Assembly: GCA_004294195.1 (NCBI GenBank)
Contig: REAQ01000054.1
Location: 1-6,665 of the forward strand
Direction of reading: 5' to 3'
From: Sphingobacteriales bacterium
GTDB taxonomy: Bacteria > Bacteroidota > Bacteroidia > Chitinophagales > Chitinophagaceae
Length of the DNA: 6,665 nucleotides
The translations under genes were made by a program, and so were the position numbers. The notes under the pieces are model-generated. The model was given only the letters and a program-made list of their open reading frames with translations, did not search any database and was not told where the DNA came from. Positions within the stretch are counted from its first letter, which is position 1. Every line of letters starts with the position of its first letter. Positions 5,029 to 6,665 of this stretch are shown here, piece by piece.

Positions 5029-6665
5029 TTACTTCAGGAGTTGGTATGCCAGCAAACTGAGCAGGTAGGCGAGGCCAGTCATGTAAACCGCCTGGATGAT
5101 GGGCCATTTCCAGGTTCCCGTTTCTCTTCTCACTACTGCCAACGTGCTCATGCATTGCATGGCCAGCACATAGAAGATCATAAGGGAGACACCCGTTGCC
5201 AGGGTGTATACTTTAGAACCATCTGGTTTGGTAGCAGCGTTCATTTTTTGGCGTAATGTTGGATTGTTTTCATCGGCCCCTTCTTCCACTGCATACAGTG
5301 TAGCCATGGTGCCCACAAATACTTCGCGTGCTGCAAATGAAGTGATCAATGCAATACCGATTTTCCAATCAAAGCCCAATGGTTTAATAGCAGGCTCAAT
5401 CCATTTGCCTGCAATACCCGCATAGGAATTTTCAAGTTTGAGCCTGCTGTTATCTGCATCAGAAACTGCAGCGCTGGCGGCCGGTACACTGATTTTTCCA
5501 TCGGGGCCATAACTGCTCAAAGCCCACAACAAAAGGGAGATTACCATGATCACCTTACCTGCATCAAACACAAATATTTTTGCTTTCTGGAACATGGTGA
5601 GGAAGATATTCTTCCAACGCGGAGGCCGGTACAAAGGGAGCTCGAGAATGAAGAAGCTTTTTTCTTCCATTTTGATGAACCACTTCATCACATAAGAAAC
5701 GGCCATGGCCATGACGAAGCCCAGCAGGTAGAGGCCCATCATCACCAGGCCTTGTAAGCTCAACACACCTAAAACGGTTTGCTTCGGAATAACAAGGGCA
5801 ATCAATATCGTGTATACTGGAAGTCGCGCACTGCAGCTCATGAGTGGCGTAACCATTATGGTGAGGAGTCGCTCTTTGCGGTTCTCAATATTTCTCGCGC
5901 TCATGATCGCAGGCACCGCACAGGCGAGGCTGCTGATCATTGGCATCACACTCTTTCCGTTCAGGCCCACTTTGCGCATGATCTTGTCCGTCAGGAAACT
6001 GATTCGCGCCATATATCCAGTGTCTTCCAGGAATGTGATCAATCCAAACAGGATCATGATCTGGGGAACGAAAACGAGGATGCCACTAAGTCCCGCCAGG
6101 AAGCCATTGATGAGCAGGTCAGTGAACCATCCGGGCTGCATAATGGATGAAAGCCAGTTCCCCAATGCCCCAAACGCCCATTCAATGGCGTTCATCGGAT
6201 ATTCTGCAGCCCAGAAAATACTTTGAAAAAGGAAAAACAGTACTGCAAACATGAACGCGTAACCCCAAACCCTGTGCAACAGGATTTCATCAAAACGCTC
6301 TGGAAGGCTTTTCGGACGATGGAAAGGCTCTTCACTGACGGTATCGTCCAGGATCTTACTGATCCGCGCATACCTACGCAGGATCTCATCGGCCTGAACT
6401 TTGGTATGGTTGAACTGGCTGGCCTTTTCGATGTCTTCAATCTTGTCTTGCAGATTCGCGGAAAAGCTCATCTGCTCATGGTTGATGAGGTAGTGAACGG
6501 CAGAATATTCGCTTAGGTTGGGGAACAAAGTTTTGAGTGCGTTCACCGGCTCCTGGCTCATTTCGCCAACAGGGACAAAAGCAGGTTGAACGCCAGTATG
6601 CGATGCAACTCGAATAATTTCCGCCTTCAGCGCAACAATCCCTTCGTTTTTGCGGGGATTAATGA
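5029..6665 (-). CDS. feoB: Ferrous iron transport protein B, N-terminal G domain outside the window
   Basis: The minus-strand frame is open from the right edge to the TAA at 5031-5029, giving 544 visible residues. The ATG at 6561 is internal: the frame continues upstream with 'INPRKNEGIVALKAEIIRV', the end of the FeoB G domain. About 150-200 N-terminal residues, with the nucleotide-binding motifs, should lie beyond the window. Counting from the Met at 6561: a cytosolic helical linker (about 1-95, including 'LFPNLSEYSAVHYLINHEQ'), then multiple membrane segments; Gate 1 'GLNGKSVMPMISSLACAVPAIM' (199-220) and 'SCSARLPVYTILI' (242-254); and the Gate 2 core 'SFAAREVFVGTMATLYAV' (408-425), ending 'LLSLLAYQLLK'. 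The protein imports Fe2+ across the inner membrane. The gene ends 6 bases from the convergent lipoprotein gene. The conserved Cys of both Gate 1 segments are present, so the permease half looks intact. Confidence 0.95.
   Translation of the reverse strand, partial: INPRKNEGIVALKAEIIRVASHTGVQPAFVPVGEMSQEPVNALKTLFPNLSEYSAVHYLINHEQMSFSANLQDKIEDIEKASQFNHTKVQADEILRRYARISKILDDTVSEEPFHRPKSLPERFDEILLHRVWGYAFMFAVLFFLFQSIFWAAEYPMNAIEWAFGALGNWLSSIMQPGWFTDLLINGFLAGLSGILVFVPQIMILFGLITFLEDTGYMARISFLTDKIMRKVGLNGKSVMPMISSLACAVPAIMSARNIENRKERLLTIMVTPLMSCSARLPVYTILIALVIPKQTVLGVLSLQGLVMMGLYLLGFVMAMAVSYVMKWFIKMEEKSFFILELPLYRPPRWKNIFLTMFQKAKIFVFDAGKVIMVISLLLWALSSYGPDGKISVPAASAAVSDADNSRLKLENSYAGIAGKWIEPAIKPLGFDWKIGIALITSFAAREVFVGTMATLYAVEEGADENNPTLRQKMNAATKPDGSKVYTLATGVSLMIFYVLAMQCMSTLAVVRRETGTWKWPIIQAVYMTGLAYLLSLLAYQLLK

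Noticed and set aside
5779..6226. Plus-strand ORFs over feoB (5779-6150, 5810-6226)
   Set aside because: They are antisense shadows of a strongly conserved FeoB reading frame.
5029..6561. FeoB as a complete 510-residue protein starting at 6561
   Set aside because: The frame stays open to the window edge and the upstream translation matches the end of the FeoB G domain, so the Met at 6561 is internal.

Overview
The window looks like a chromosomal segment from a Bacteroidota bacterium, most likely Chitinophagaceae or a close relative. The evidence is a textbook Bacteroidota promoter (TTTG, 20-base spacer, TATTTTTG), weak or absent Shine-Dalgarno sequences, a Chitinophaga-like set of proteins (PpiD-like SurA_N protein, NadA, FeoB with an 'INPRKNEG' G5 region) and moderate GC content. 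The family-level assignment is an inference from protein flavour, not a search result.

Layout: the left edge (1-731, minus strand) is the 5' part of a membrane-anchored PpiD/SurA-like peptidyl-prolyl isomerase or chaperone, with its own promoter at 763-794. Next comes a gene-free stretch of 576 bases (732-1307) between two divergent genes. It holds a dense cluster of DnaA-box-like 9-mers on both strands, followed by a roughly 50-base tract of 14% GC (1251-1300). This is the architecture of a chromosomal replication origin (oriC), and both flanking genes point away from it, as expected for leading-strand genes.

The right side begins with a plus-strand gene set: nadA (1308-2300, quinolinate synthase, NAD biosynthesis), a secreted class-A-beta-lactamase-like serine hydrolase (2310-3208) and a HAD phosphatase (3205-3816). 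nadA and the hydrolase are 9 bases apart, and the hydrolase and HAD genes overlap by ATGA, so the three probably form one transcript. The hydrolase gene is split by a 29-bp imperfect tandem duplication (2407-2464) that shifts the reading frame between the signal peptide and the catalytic domain. It is best called a pseudogene or a phase-switched gene.

A lipoprotein of unknown function (3889-5022) follows. It ends 6 bases from the convergent 3' end of feoB (5029-6665, minus strand, ferrous iron permease), whose N-terminal G domain lies beyond the right edge.

The genes do not form one obvious pathway. The two most notable items are the oriC candidate between the PpiD-like gene and nadA, and the frame-breaking tandem duplication in the serine hydrolase.
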